Positions 1 to 9,720 of a stretch of 35,454 nt of DNA are shown here, piece after piece. Every line of letters begins with the position of its first letter. Position 1 is the stretch's first letter. The translations under genes and the position numbers were made by a program. A model generated the notes under the pieces. The model ran no database searches, was not told where the DNA came from, and worked only from the letters and a program-made list of their open reading frames with translations. The DNA is from Rhizomucor pusillus (taxonomy: Eukaryota > Mucoromycota > Mucoromycetes > Mucorales > Lichtheimiaceae), in assembly GCA_900175165.2 (NCBI GenBank), contig FWWN02000266.1, positions 1 through 35,454 on the forward strand. The letters are read 5' to 3'.

Positions 1-1453
1 TCATTAAAGATATCATGTGTGCCGACCGAATCCTGTAGCTATAGATCAAGGAGTAGCCGTTACGGCTAGAGATTTATTCAAAGATTGAAGCAAGAGCAAA
101 GTGCAACCGAGGAGCTTGCACATTGTTGAAGGAACAAAATTGAGTCAATACAGGCAGAATTACAAGACAGAATGAGTGTCATTAGCTAATGTCAAGAGAC
201 TAAAAACTACACGTCTCCGATCAAAAGGAGCATAGACGGGTCAACCAAGCATCCATCCCAAGCCCAAAGGACCAAAGGCCCTTTTTCATATTCATTTTCA
301 TTGTTACAATTCCAAGTTTAACGTGCTGAAAACCTACAAGCCAGAGCCACTGTAACTTGCAGGGAACTACACCTTACTCCCACCTACATCCCCAAGTTGA
401 CAGCAGTGAAAGGCCAGGCACTTCCTCCAGTGTGCAGCCAGGGGACCACAGACCATCCTCGGAAGAACCAACGTCAACAAGGGCAATTACAATGCAGTGG
501 GGGCATTAGACAAAGGAAAGGGGCAGAAAAGAGGACGCGGGGAATGCCTCCCTTTTTATATCTTTTGCTGGGTTTGGACTGCTGGCGTAGGGTACGGAAC
601 CGCCCTTCCGAGCTATGTCTGGGCTCCGTCAAACTTATTTATGTAACTCGGCGAAAAATCGACCGTACGAGACGAAGCGAGTTTCTATGGAAGCCTTGAA
701 ATCTGAAGAAGCGGAATTTAAGACCGAAGATACTTGCTCACATATAAGAATACCAAATAAAGTGAGGTTTTGAGGGTAGAGAAAGCAAGAAAAAGGGTTT
801 GGACTAGCACGGCAACTGGGAAATTTACAATAGCAACATGCAAGTTACACAACATTCCACAACATAAAGAGTCCAAAGGAAAGGACTACAGAGACGTGTG
901 CTTTTTATAAAAGACAATACATGATGTAGGCCAAGAACGACGTCGCGCAGGAACGTGATTTCATGATCGAGAAGACATATACGGCGACGGTAGATTGAGC
1001 GGATATAGTTTAAAGGATTAATGGTCGTAGATGACGCCATATGAGCTGATGAACGCAGAAGAACCATTTTTATTTGTGTCACTTACTTTTTGCAGCTGCT
1101 TTGCTCTGTATATCATATCTTAGTATCCTAGCGGCGGTCCTTTGTCCCTGAGCAGTGTGCAAGAATAATAAGAAACCGAAGAAAGATGTTTCATATTCAT
1201 ATACCCTGAGACAGCGTATCCATGAAAACACACGAATATATCTAAATGATAGTACCATGGTCGCCGAGCACGAGATCGTCGTGGGAACTGTGTTCTCCAA
1301 CGAAGCTTACCTTATTAGGATTTTGGCGGAATCTGCATTTCATTGCTCCGCGGATAGCGGTTCTGCATAAATAGCGCGGAATAGCATAGGTAAGATACTC
1401 AGATCAACACCTAAATGGAGTGATGAACTGTAACCGGCACAAAGCAGCAAAGC
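1..1453. other. No gene recognised; left edge of window
   Basis: Short open frames occur on both strands (for example 397-699 plus, 825-1082 minus and 1079-1300 minus), but none shows a recognisable domain or a convincing splice structure. A small perfect inverted repeat (TAGCCG-TTA-CGGCTA) lies at 54-68. A TATA-like stretch lies near 556-562 (TTTATAT). It could be intergenic sequence or old transposon debris; the sequence does not decide. Confidence 0.5.
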
Positions 1454-1606
1454 CTACAAGTTATTTGCGTCTGGGAGTATCGATCGCTTCGATCGCTCAG
1501 CGGAGGCAGCTTGGCTAATGGCACAATCGACGATGTTTGCAGGCTTAGAAACCCACCATCTACTGCCACCTGTTCCCAGCATGCTTCGTATTGTATGCAA
1601 TATCAT
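1454..1606 (-). pseudogene. Fragment of an F-box/LRR gene (copy of part of the 15499-17342 pseudogene)
   Basis: On the minus strand this stretch aligns by eye with about 16590-16740 of the second F-box/LRR pseudogene. Both contain GAAGCATG, then a TGG or TGA codon, then a Gly-Gly-Phe and Ser-Ile pattern (GGFPNLQRLSIAPL in the other copy, GGFLSLQTSSIVPL here). Identity is roughly 70 percent over about 60 bp. The fragment lies directly beside the inverted copy of the other F-box locus, so the block is a mosaic. It has no start, and its downstream frame fades out near 1454. It cannot encode a working protein. Confidence 0.5.
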
Positions 1607-1613
1607 AATGCAG

Positions 1614-1664
1614 ATAAAAACTTGGATCCATAGCTGCTCAAAATGTGCGAATCTATCCAATTGA
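1614..1664 (+). pseudogene. Orphan terminal exon of the TPR-like gene
   Basis: After a CAG acceptor-like triplet (1611-1613), the plus strand encodes IKTWIHSCSKCANLSN followed by TGA. The last exon of the minus-strand gene at 19947-20808 encodes the same 16 residues with one change (V for A). Immediately upstream of 1611 the resemblance stops: no intron and no preceding exon of that gene are present. This is a passenger copied together with the F-box locus, not a gene. Confidence 0.65.
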
Positions 1665-1793
1665 GATTGGAACCAAAAAGGTAGCGACAAATAAACTTGA
1701 GAATCACTGGGTTTCTTGATGCAAAAAGAAACTGATAAAGACTCGTAGCATGGGATAGCGGGATATACATTCATATCATGCAATTGACACCAG

Positions 1794-3058
1794 CTAGATA
1801 TCTATGAACTTTATGTACGGCTCGGTACTGCGTCTGTTGTTCATGATAACTCTTCGCAAATGAGGGCACCTGTGCAACAACAGTTTCGCTCTTGAAGAAT
1901 ACGGACTTGAGAAAGTATGGATCGTCGAATGACTTTGTCGAGAAATCCCAAATGCAGATAATTCAGAGACGGTGACTGCAGCGGCAAACGCAGCGACTAC
2001 CTGCCCGTCCATAGTTCCGATCGTACTTTCTATGTTTAAACGGCACAAGTTGGGTAACGATGCAAGTAGCGGAAGAACTTGACTAAAGTTCATTTCCTGG
2101 CAGTCTTTATAGTCATAGTCGTCTACCAAGGTTGGTTGGTACGAACGCAAATTGCATAGGGTCAAGTATCGCAGGTGAGGTGTCAAAGAAGAGGAGACAT
2201 AAGCACGCACGGCTTCCAGATTGAAAGCAAGAGGGGTACCGTGAAACTCCAATCAGTGAAGCTGTATTAGCGATTGTAAGAATGAGAACATGATATCGTC
2301 AAGCATGTGACTTTGATGGATCCTGATAGTCTCTACTCTTTGGCTCTTGGACAAGACTTGAAAAGCAATTGGAAGCAGCGCCGCATCCAAGTCATCCCAC
2401 CAAAGTTCCAACGTTCGTAGCAGTGGAAATCCGCCAATGTTATCCAGACTCGTCCATTGCTCGATAGAAGTGTACGATATATATACCGCGAGAGTCTGTA
2501 GACAGTTTGCTAGATGTGCAAGGATAGGGTATGCAATGTCCGCTATCCGACTGGTAACAGGGCGGACATTGCTGAAACTGCAGGGTGCATTTTCTACATC
2601 TGTTGGGGTTTTCCAAGCTTTGTGCACAAAACCGGCCCGCCCTGCAGCTGTCTGCAGTGCTGATTCAAGGTCTGAAGGAGCGAGCCTCGCTGGTGTAATC
2701 CAGTGTCTGGCGTGACGTAAGCAATGTGCAGATAGATTGTTTCAAGATGTAGACACATCGATATAAGCTCCAATGTATCTGGTGTCACAAACCGCAGATT
2801 TGCCACGTCGATGCTCAAATGCTTCAACTTCCAAGGTCCTCGCGCTGTCTCCCGCTACGGAAGTATGCACTTCTCGAGGTCGTGCTCTGCAGAATATGCA
2901 CCAGCAGAGATGCCTGAGATTGCTACAGTTTTCGAGGATCGTTGGTATCAACCGTCAAGACCTGTCACTGCGCGCCGCAGTCTTCGAGAAACCTCCCTGA
3001 ACATAATAAAATCGTCCTGCTCTAGCTCGCTGCAAAAGTCGCTGTATATCGCTTCGTG
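1794..3058 (-). pseudogene. TPR/F-box/LRR gene copy, broken
   Basis: This is an inverted, degenerate copy of the gene at 17598-19794. Conserved blocks include SDFCSELE near 3040, IPTILENCSNL near 2940, LSIDVANLRFVTPDTLE near 2800, LELWWDDLDAALLP near 2400 and PHLRRVIMNN near 1850. The damage is clear. The ATG position is lost. A deletion of about 870 bp relative to the intact copy removes the TPR region, the F-box and the intron (junction near 2957). There is a +1 shift near 2860 and another shift near 2635. TGC has become TGA at 2253-2255. About 75 nt are missing near 1960. It lies 3' of the first carotenoid oxygenase, on the same strand. It is non-functional as read. Confidence 0.85.
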
Positions 3059-3110
3059 CAGTCTGCATAAAATTTGTTGCATATATATTTTATTCATTGA
3101 TGCATCAATT

Positions 3111-4980
3111 CTAATTGGGAGAAACACTTTGGAATTCCATGTCGACAAACGAGCCATGGAACGTGGTGGCATTAAATTTACCGATATAGCATCGAGCCAA
3201 CTCTTGCATGTTTGCAGCATCCAATATAAGAATGAAGCAGTTGCTTGACGAACCGTCGACTGAGGTGTCACGTACGTTGACAAAGCTCAAAAGAGCACCT
3301 TGGTCCTCGGGCGCATCGGCAGATTCCATATCCTTGGGAACAAAGACGGGTTCTGAGCATGTGCAGTTATCCAAGGCAAACCTTGCAGTTTCGCCAGTTG
3401 TTAAATCGACCTTGATCAACCCGGTGTCTTGACGGTTATCACCAGTTTGCTGACATCCCCAGACATATCGATATGGCGTGATCGTCTTCTTTGGAGAGAA
3501 CCGAGGGAATTCGACATTCTCGGCGAGTACGCGACGAGTAACCTTGGCGTTCTTTCCATTCTCGTTGCTGGGCAGGGATATCGAGTATCGAACGAGATCG
3601 GCATAATCAGCGGCACCGTCGGAGTCAAGACGTAATCCACGCAGTTTTTCCTCCTTCTTGGCACCCTGCTTGCTGCTGGTATCAACTCGTTCGTCCACAG
3701 CACCGAAGCTATGCACAGCGTATACGACATCGCCAGAGGCAAACGCACAGCAGTCGAGGTGAAGCGTGGTGTTGCCCTCACTGTCTGTCTCGCCGAATCC
3801 GTTGGCTGTGTGGAACGTAAAGAATGGATCCGTGGGCACTGAGACAACCTGGCCAGCTTGCTTGTTACGACTGATCACGTGCAGATACGAAGGTTCGTTT
3901 GCTTGCCATGCAAGTCCACCCACAACCGTACCGCTCAAGACCAAATCAAGACCATGGTTAGTATAGATCAAAGGTGACTCGGGAATAACGACATAGTCCT
4001 TTGTAAGCCAGAACGAATGGATGTAGCTTGGATTGAACGAAGTGTATTTTCCGTTGGGAAGCAGACGATGTGTTATCTTGGCAAGTATGGTGACTTGTCC
4101 CGTCTTGGAAATGGAGAATACAGTCATTGAAGGAGTGCGGCCAAAATGGATAGTGAAGTTGAAGACTTCGCCGGTCTCTGGGTCGTATTGATGGTGCGCA
4201 GCTGAAATGTTGCCATCCAAGGCTTGATCGTAGTTTTGGTACGTAAATATTTTCTCAGGCTCTGTATGTATAAGAACACATTATCAGCATATGAGTTGAA
4301 TACTTTACTTGTCGGACAAAGATACCTAGTGTATCGTGGTGCAGCTTTTGAAGAACATTGGCATCCGTCTTGGATACAAGGACGTGCTCTTGCTGATTAT
4401 CACTTTGCGGAAGAGGATAGTTGGGCGTAGTCGTGACGCCGACGGATTGCGATGATGGGCTTTGGTGACGTCTGTCGCTCTTGCGCAGCATCATAGAATC
4501 AATACGCGCCGCAGTACCCTTGAGACGTCCCCAAGAAGATTCGCGGCTGTGAACATGACCAAAGAACGGTCCAGGTGTTTCGCCTTGCACGAGTGCTTTC
4601 TCCCTGTCTTCTGCGGTCATGCGTGAGTTGTATCGGATCGATTGGCGACTTGCAGAGACTTCAAAGCGGTGGATAAGCGGAAGACCATCGAATGCGTGGC
4701 GAATGACATATTGCGGGTCTTTCTCGTCTGGGCCGAGATTATATTTACCAGGTCCTAAACAACGTCAACCTATATTTGTTACTAAAAGGCGTATACAGAA
4801 AAATATATTTTATATTCTAAATCACTTACCAATACGATAGAGTACACCGTTGAGCCATTTAGGAATGGAACCCTTGACTGGGAGCCAAAGTGGGTCGGTA
4901 AATTGAGGCGTGTTGCGGAACGTCTTTGTGTGAGCACTGGCGAGTTTGCCGGTAGTAGTGATAATGTCAAAGAAGCCCAT
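3111..4980 (-). CDS. Carotenoid cleavage oxygenase (tandem copy A)
   Basis: The exons are 4980-4830, 4754-4326 and 4261-3111, giving 576 residues; both introns are phase 1. The protein has the carotenoid oxygenase (RPE65/CCD) fold signatures: an N-terminal DPLWLPVKGSIPKWLNG block, a GPGKYNLG block, and four candidate iron-binding histidines. These are H216 in SAAHHQYDP, H275 in SYIHSFWLT, H321 in SYLHVISR and H562 in TTFHGSFVD. Family members cleave carotenoid or apocarotenoid double bonds using Fe(II) and O2. In Mucoromycota such enzymes (CarS and AcaA types) feed trisporic acid signalling. Which of the two steps this enzyme performs cannot be told from sequence alone. The start gives the expected family N-terminus. 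The closely related gene B lies upstream on the same strand. No targeting signal was seen. Confidence 0.9.
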
Positions 4981-5596
4981 GATACTGATATACTGTTTTT
5001 GTTGCTTTCTGCTGCGTTAGCTTCACTTGGAGAGCTTCCTCTGCTTTTTATTACTATTCCAATTGTCCGGTTCACGGCGTATTCCTCCCAATTTTGTAAA
5101 CTGTCTCACCGGTCAACGGCGTATTTCTCCCAAATATGGCAATCAACATGGAATCCCCACGTACACATCTGAGGTGCCGGAAACTGTAATGAGTCATCAA
5201 AAATCAAAGCCAAGAAATTCTACACGTAGCATTTGTCTGAATGCGAATGATATATCACTGTAGAACGATATTGATTTACAAGAAACCGTTTTGACGCTTA
5301 GTATAGATACGTCAAAGCAGTTTAAATTATTAAGTTCGCAAGAATTAATAGAAAATTAAGCACCGTAACAGCTGTCAAAGATTTTCATGATGATAGACTT
5401 TCCAATATCTCTCACTAATGAGCTTAACGCACAATTGAGCGCCTAGATGTTGCCAAGCTAATCTTGGCAAATAATTGATCTTTTCCGCTTGAAAAACTAC
5501 GCCGACTTTACTGTTGAAGGAGGAAGATTACGTGAGCTTTTAGATGATATAGCTATGTAGATGCTTAGCAGATCAAAACAAAGAGTAGCTATATTT
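4981..5596. other. Intergenic region between the two carotenoid oxygenases
   Basis: This 616-bp stretch is the promoter side of oxygenase A and the 3' side of oxygenase B, both on the minus strand. Short ORFs inside it show no domain. The only structured signal is the duplicated 25-bp motif at 5067-5133. The region around 5280-5420 is AT-rich and unremarkable. Confidence 0.6.
5067..5133 (-). promoter_or_regulatory. Duplicated 25-bp motif upstream of oxygenase A
   Basis: Two copies lie at 5067-5091 and 5109-5133 and match at 22 of 25 positions. The shared core on the plus strand is ACGGCGTATT followed by (C/T)CTCCCAA. The start-to-start spacing is 42 bp, close to four helical turns. They lie about 87-153 bp upstream of the oxygenase A start codon. 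That position suggests a transcription-factor site pair, but the factor is unknown and the function is inferred. Confidence 0.4.
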
Positions 5597-6866
5597 TCAA
5601 TTGATGGAGACATCCTCGTAGCGGTTGTCCACAAAAGAGCCGTGGAACGTTGTAGCCTTGAAAGGTCCAATGTCACAGAACGCGACTTGTTCCATAGTAT
5701 GAGCATCCAAGACGAGCAAAGCGCATCTGTCCTTGCGTGGATCAACATCATCCACAACATTGACGAAGCTTAAAAGGCACCCTTCATCCTCTCGACTGGT
5801 TACCGAAGAAGGCACAAAGATGGGCTCAGAGCATGTGAAGTTGGATCGATCGAATTTCAATGTTTCGCCAGTATCCAGATCAATCTTGACAAGGCTGTAT
5901 CGCTCTGTCCCTTCCCTCGTTGCAGATATCAATTGGCATCCCCAGGCATACTTGTACGGTAATTGAGACACTTTTTGCGAGAACCTCAGAAACTCAATGT
6001 TGGTTGCGATGGTGTCATACGAGCAAGTTTGCTCCGTCGAAAGTGTCAAGCGGTACCGCCGCAGATCACCAAAACTCGGTTGGCGAATAGGCGGCATGCT
6101 TATTCCGCGAGGTTTCGTGGTGGCTTCTGGAGGAGGATGGATATCTTTGTGCACTTGAGCTTTTCTGCGCGGGTTACCAAAGCTGTGGAGTTGGTAAAGG
6201 ATGTCACCGTCGGAGAACGCACAGCAATCCATCACGACAACAGACTTGCCATTTTCATCGGCAAAATCCCAAGCATTGCCAACATGGAATGTACAAAAGG
6301 GATCCGTGGGTATAGTTGTGACGTGCCCAATATCCGGTATGCGGCTGATAACATGCAAATAGGCTGGTGCACTATGATCCCAGGTCATACCTCCCAACGC
6401 AACGCCGCGAAGTAAAAAGTCCAATGGTTGATAGTGCAGAGGACTTTCGGGTATAACGATGAAGCGACGTGTCACCCAGAACGAATGGATATACGGTACA
6501 GAGATACGTGTGCGTCGACCGTCTTTGAGTTTCCGGTGCGTAATCTCGGCAAGTACAGTTGTACGCCCAGACCGGCTGATGGAGAAGACAACCAGCTTTG
6601 GGATAGGGAACATGGATACTGTAAAGTTGAAGATTTCGCCTGTCACTGGATCGTACTGATGGTGCGCCGCAGATAATTCCCCGTTTAGCCTAGCACCGTA
6701 GTCCTCGTACGAGAATAACTTTTCGGGAGCTGGGGAATGGTAATCCGTGAGATACTTGTTATTGGTGTGAGCTACAACTACTACTTACAAAGCCTATCGG
6801 AATGCACCAGTTGAAGCGCGTTGACATCTGTCTTTGCAACGAGCACCTTTTTTGTATTTTCGCCGA

Positions 6867-6897
<31 letters not shown>

Positions 6898-7513
6898 ATT
6901 CTCGTTCCAGGAAGCAGGAACCGGATAGTTTGGTGACACCGTGACGCCTATCATAAGCGACGACGGATCACCACGTTTGGGAACTATTGGGTTAGTCAGG
7001 CGGTTCCAAATAGCCATGACTCGTTCCCAAGCAGAGAGCTCTTGAATATGCCCAAAAACCCCTGGTGCCTTGGCAGGATCGTGAACCAGAATGTGCCCTG
7101 CTTCCGTCGCTGTGTTGCGCGAGTTGTAAAGCACTGCCTGTCGCTCGGAGGATACTTGCAAGCGATGAATATATGGCATTCCGTCAAATGCATGGTTAAT
7201 GACAAGTTTCCCAAGGTTGTATTTTCCCGGGCCTGGCATATATGCGTTAGCTAAAGTAGCCTGGGAATTGCCACGTAATACTTGATGACACTGTTGTGAA
7301 ATACTTGCCTATGCGGTAAAGAATACCGTTTAGGTACGGAGGCAACGTGCCTTTGACAGGTCTCCAGACTGGATCGAGAGTCTCGGGTGTGTCTTGAAAC
7401 TGTTCGGTTTGAAAAGCCTTTATGCGCGCGTCGAAGCTAAAGTAATCAGCGATACGTCTTTTGAGATAATAGTATGATGCAAGTAGAAAAATAGACAGGT
7501 AGATCGAGAACAT
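5597..7513 (-). CDS. Carotenoid cleavage oxygenase (tandem copy B)
   Basis: The exons are 7513-7309, 7232-6789 and 6729-5597, giving 593 residues. Both introns sit at the same positions and phase (1) as in copy A. Intron 1 (7308-7233) has a GC-AG boundary with donor GCAAGT; a GT donor there does not restore the conserved RIG-PGKYNLG junction. Candidate iron ligands are H239 (SAAHHQYDP), H298 (PYIHSFWVT), H342 (AYLHVISR) and H579 (TTFHGSFVD). Unlike copy A, it begins with a hydrophobic stretch (about residues 3-16, IYLSIFLLASYYYL), which could be a membrane anchor. It also carries a nine-glutamine tract. A tandem duplication followed by divergence is the simplest origin. The substrate, a carotenoid or apocarotenoid, is not resolved. 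Confidence 0.9.
6868..6894. repeat. (CTG)9 trinucleotide repeat in oxygenase B
   Basis: Nine uninterrupted CTG units on the plus strand encode Gln9 in oxygenase B (minus strand), in the variable linker before the VLVAKTD block. Copy A has only a short QQE-containing linker at the same place. Perfect units suggest recent slippage. Confidence 0.85.
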
Positions 7514-7917
7514 TTGGATACGGAGAGATACAAGAGAAAAACGCGTGGCGGCTTTTTCGCTCCCATTTTTAAACCTTGTCTCGATTTCATTGTCCTTCAG
7601 CTGCTACAAATCGGCAAATCCACGACGGGCGGTGTTGCACAAGGATGGAGACTCATCATGACAGAGATGTAACTAGGACGCAAAAACGAGGTGATGCATT
7701 TGAAAGAACAGAGATATTGTACGTAAAGACGTATGAATCTAACGGGTCATGATTGCGAACGATAAGAGCAAGGGATAGAGGGAAAGCAAATGAAACAAAC
7801 ATTAAGCAACTAAATGATGTCAAAGGATAATGCTAGAAAGGGAAAACGATGAAAAACTTTTGCTTTTGCTACAGAAACGGTGAAGGAAAGGAATCGAGAT
7901 GGAGGTTACAATGGCGT
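7514..7917. other. Intergenic region upstream of oxygenase B
   Basis: This 404-bp stretch lies between the oxygenase B start and the Sld5 stop, both minus strand. No domain-bearing ORF was seen. A minus-strand TGGGAG-containing segment near 7553-7570 loosely resembles the oxygenase A promoter motif (TGGGAG, then GCCG after a short gap), but the match is too weak to call. Confidence 0.5.
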
Positions 7918-8963
7918 TTAGATGAGTTTTGCTTGGCCGTTCCGTATCAGGTGTTTCACGTCGTTGTATCGTACAAAATAGATATCACCTTTTTCAAATG
8001 GCACGAATTCATCCCTAGCATGGCTTTTAGACGGATTCCAAGCAACTACATTGGATTTCCTCTCATAGTTTTACCTTGCAAGCTGGATTCGTCCCACATC
8101 TTCCATGACTTTAATGAAGACGGGGGCATCCAGGTTTGGCGTGACCACTGTATAGATTAATACGGTAATCAGAAGCATTCCAGCCAAAATAATAGATAAT
8201 CAACTTCATACCCATATTAAGTCCATCAAAATTTTCGTCTTGCTTGTGTTGTGAAGGAGGTAGCAAATGCAAAAATGAGTCGTGATTGTGTGTTTCGACG
8301 AGTTCTTGGTATCTGAAAGGATACACGTTGTTAAATCATGCCATTCTCTTCTTCACTAACATCTACTTGCTTTCGTGCATATGCAATTTCTTGCGTGGAT
8401 AATAACTGATCCAGGTCTGGTTTTCGGATTATATCAAGAGCGAACTTTTCGATCTAAAGTTGTACGTATTGTCAGATCCACTACCAGCAAAGGGTCGCCG
8501 TGCATAGTTTCCCTTACTTTGTGTAGGCGAGTTCGAAGATAGCTTCGTATAACGTACTTTGCACGTTCAATTTCGTTTTGATATAGCATGGTGACAAACT
8601 TTTCTGCAGAATCTCGCGGGTTGATATCCATGACTTCGTTAATCTGACAAATACGAAAGGTTACAGGCATGATCGTTTCGCAAGGATATATGCATGCCCT
8701 ACTTTTTCATCCAGTCGTTCAATAAGGCCTTCAACTAGGTGATGTTTGTACGGCAAGATCTCTGGTGCTGTGCGTTCATCGATCCACGCCTGCGTCAGGT
8801 CTGCCATGAGCAGACCGCCGCCCACAGCTTCGCTTCCAAGTGTGAGATCGGTGAACGCAGCGACGTCCTGCGATGTAGAGAAGCTGCCAGTCTGCAGCGA
8901 TGCAGAGGATCGTAACAGTGAATCGTCGTTGGTGTCATCAAACGAGGCAGTGTCACCCAACAT
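7918..8963 (-). CDS. SLD5: GINS complex subunit Sld5
   Basis: The six exons are 8963-8703, 8643-8518, 8453-8371, 8312-8212, 8147-8075 and 8014-7918, giving 246 residues. Sld5 is one of four GINS subunits. GINS joins Cdc45 and Mcm2-7 as the replicative helicase in the nucleus. Supporting blocks are LTQAWIDERTAPEILPY, IERAKYVIRSYLRTRLHKIEKF (the Sld5 A-domain helix) and TPNLDAPVFIKV. A C-terminal LIRNGQAKLI ending is typical of the family B-domain. Intron 3 (8370-8313) has a GC-AG boundary (donor GCAAGT), fixed by frame. The last intron (8074-8015) removes an in-frame TAA. The start at 8963 is the only ATG downstream of an in-frame stop. The gene is head-to-head with the formin. Confidence 0.92.
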
Positions 8964-9720
8964 GAGGAACAGGGCAGGTTTTTTGCCTGAGGCAGAAACA
9001 CAAGTCAGCAGCGAGCGGATGCCGCGCGCCCAAAAGAGAAAAGTGGGTTCCGTCTTCTAAAAAGAGAAAGAGCTGTTGCCGCTGCTGCTGACCAGGAAGA
9101 AATTGCATAGTTTACGCCCACAAATATCACCCTGCATCGCATTCTACAGAGGCAACAGCCTGATAATCAATATCTGGTCTAATAAAGCATAGACGTGCTT
9201 TTCGCGGTTATTGCTCTCGCAGACCCAAAAGACTTTCATTATTCCTACATTCTGCATCATCCCAAAAATGTGTGCACACTCCTGGAAATTTTGCGCCAAG
9301 ATGTCAGGGACAAGAGTGATTTCATTACTGCAGCAAAAAGCTTAGGTGCCTGATGCGGCAAAATTCCTGGTCCTAGCAGTAATTAAGCCAGGTACAGTGA
9401 GCAAATAGATCAACCAAATTAGCACACTGCTACTATGCTACAAAGACTATTGAGAAGGTGGAGGGTATCTGCACGCTGCTGTGGCTGCATACAGCCGCTG
9501 GGACTGGTATGAACCATTGTTTGCGTCTGCCTACTGCCTTCTGGGCAATGGCGAAAAATGTAGGCCGCCATCGCCCGAGCATCGACCCGAAGTCCGTAGT
9601 GTCTATTTTTGTGCATTTACGAAATGAATTTGAAACCTCAGGACCCCCATCCAAGGTGACCCGCCCTTGGTTTCCTTTCCTTCTCTTTTTTCTTTTTCCT
9701 TTTGCTACAGACGCATCTTT
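8964..9720. other. Divergent promoter region between SLD5 and the formin
   Basis: The two start codons are 757 bp apart and point away from each other. A pyrimidine-rich stretch (about 9669-9705) lies just before the formin ATG. The first half overlaps a plus-strand stretch that reads like damaged coding sequence, described separately. No canonical TATA box stands out. Confidence 0.5.
8991..9353 (+). pseudogene. Possible coding relic or hidden exons in the SLD5/formin promoter
   Basis: One plus-strand frame from 8991 to the TGA at 9351-9353 reads as protein-like sequence. It runs through FRLLKRERAVAAAADQEEIA, a TAG (9108-9110), then ITLHRILQRQQPDNQYLV, two TAA codons (9180-9185) and SIDVLFAVIALADPKDFHYS. 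It continues through YILHHPKNVCTLLEILRQDV to a final stop. The composition, with helical amphipathic and ALADP/HHP-like segments, is unlike random frame. The stops could be damage, or could lie in an intron: GTCTAATAAAGCATAG before 9193 looks like a branch point and acceptor. I do not recognise the family. It overlaps the 5' side of SLD5 in antisense. Confidence 0.35.

Larger units (their letters stand above)
1611..3058 (-). repeat. Inverted segmental duplication, degenerate copy
   Basis: The minus strand here matches the plus strand of about 17600-20000 (103 bp at the 5' end, then from about 18573 onward). The similarity continues past the stop codon into non-coding DNA and the antisense terminal exon at 1614-1664. 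That shows a DNA-level duplication rather than a retrocopy. However, the internal deletion happens to remove the intron, so splicing status cannot be used as a test. The end at 1611 is sharp. Confidence 0.75.

Noticed and set aside
1..1450. LTR or other complete transposon at the left edge
   Set aside because: No paired terminal repeats, primer-binding site or coding remnants were found by reading.
3429..3966. Plus-strand ORFs across the oxygenase genes
   Set aside because: They are antisense to well-supported exons and have no domain or splice structure.
8015..8074. In-frame TAA in the Sld5 C-terminal domain
   Set aside because: A 60-nt intron with a GCTAG acceptor removes it and restores the conserved spacing to the final block.
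7849..8160. Plus-strand ORF of 103 codons
   Set aside because: It lies antisense to the last Sld5 exons, whose frames and splice sites match the conserved GINS B-domain. No domain is seen in the plus frame.
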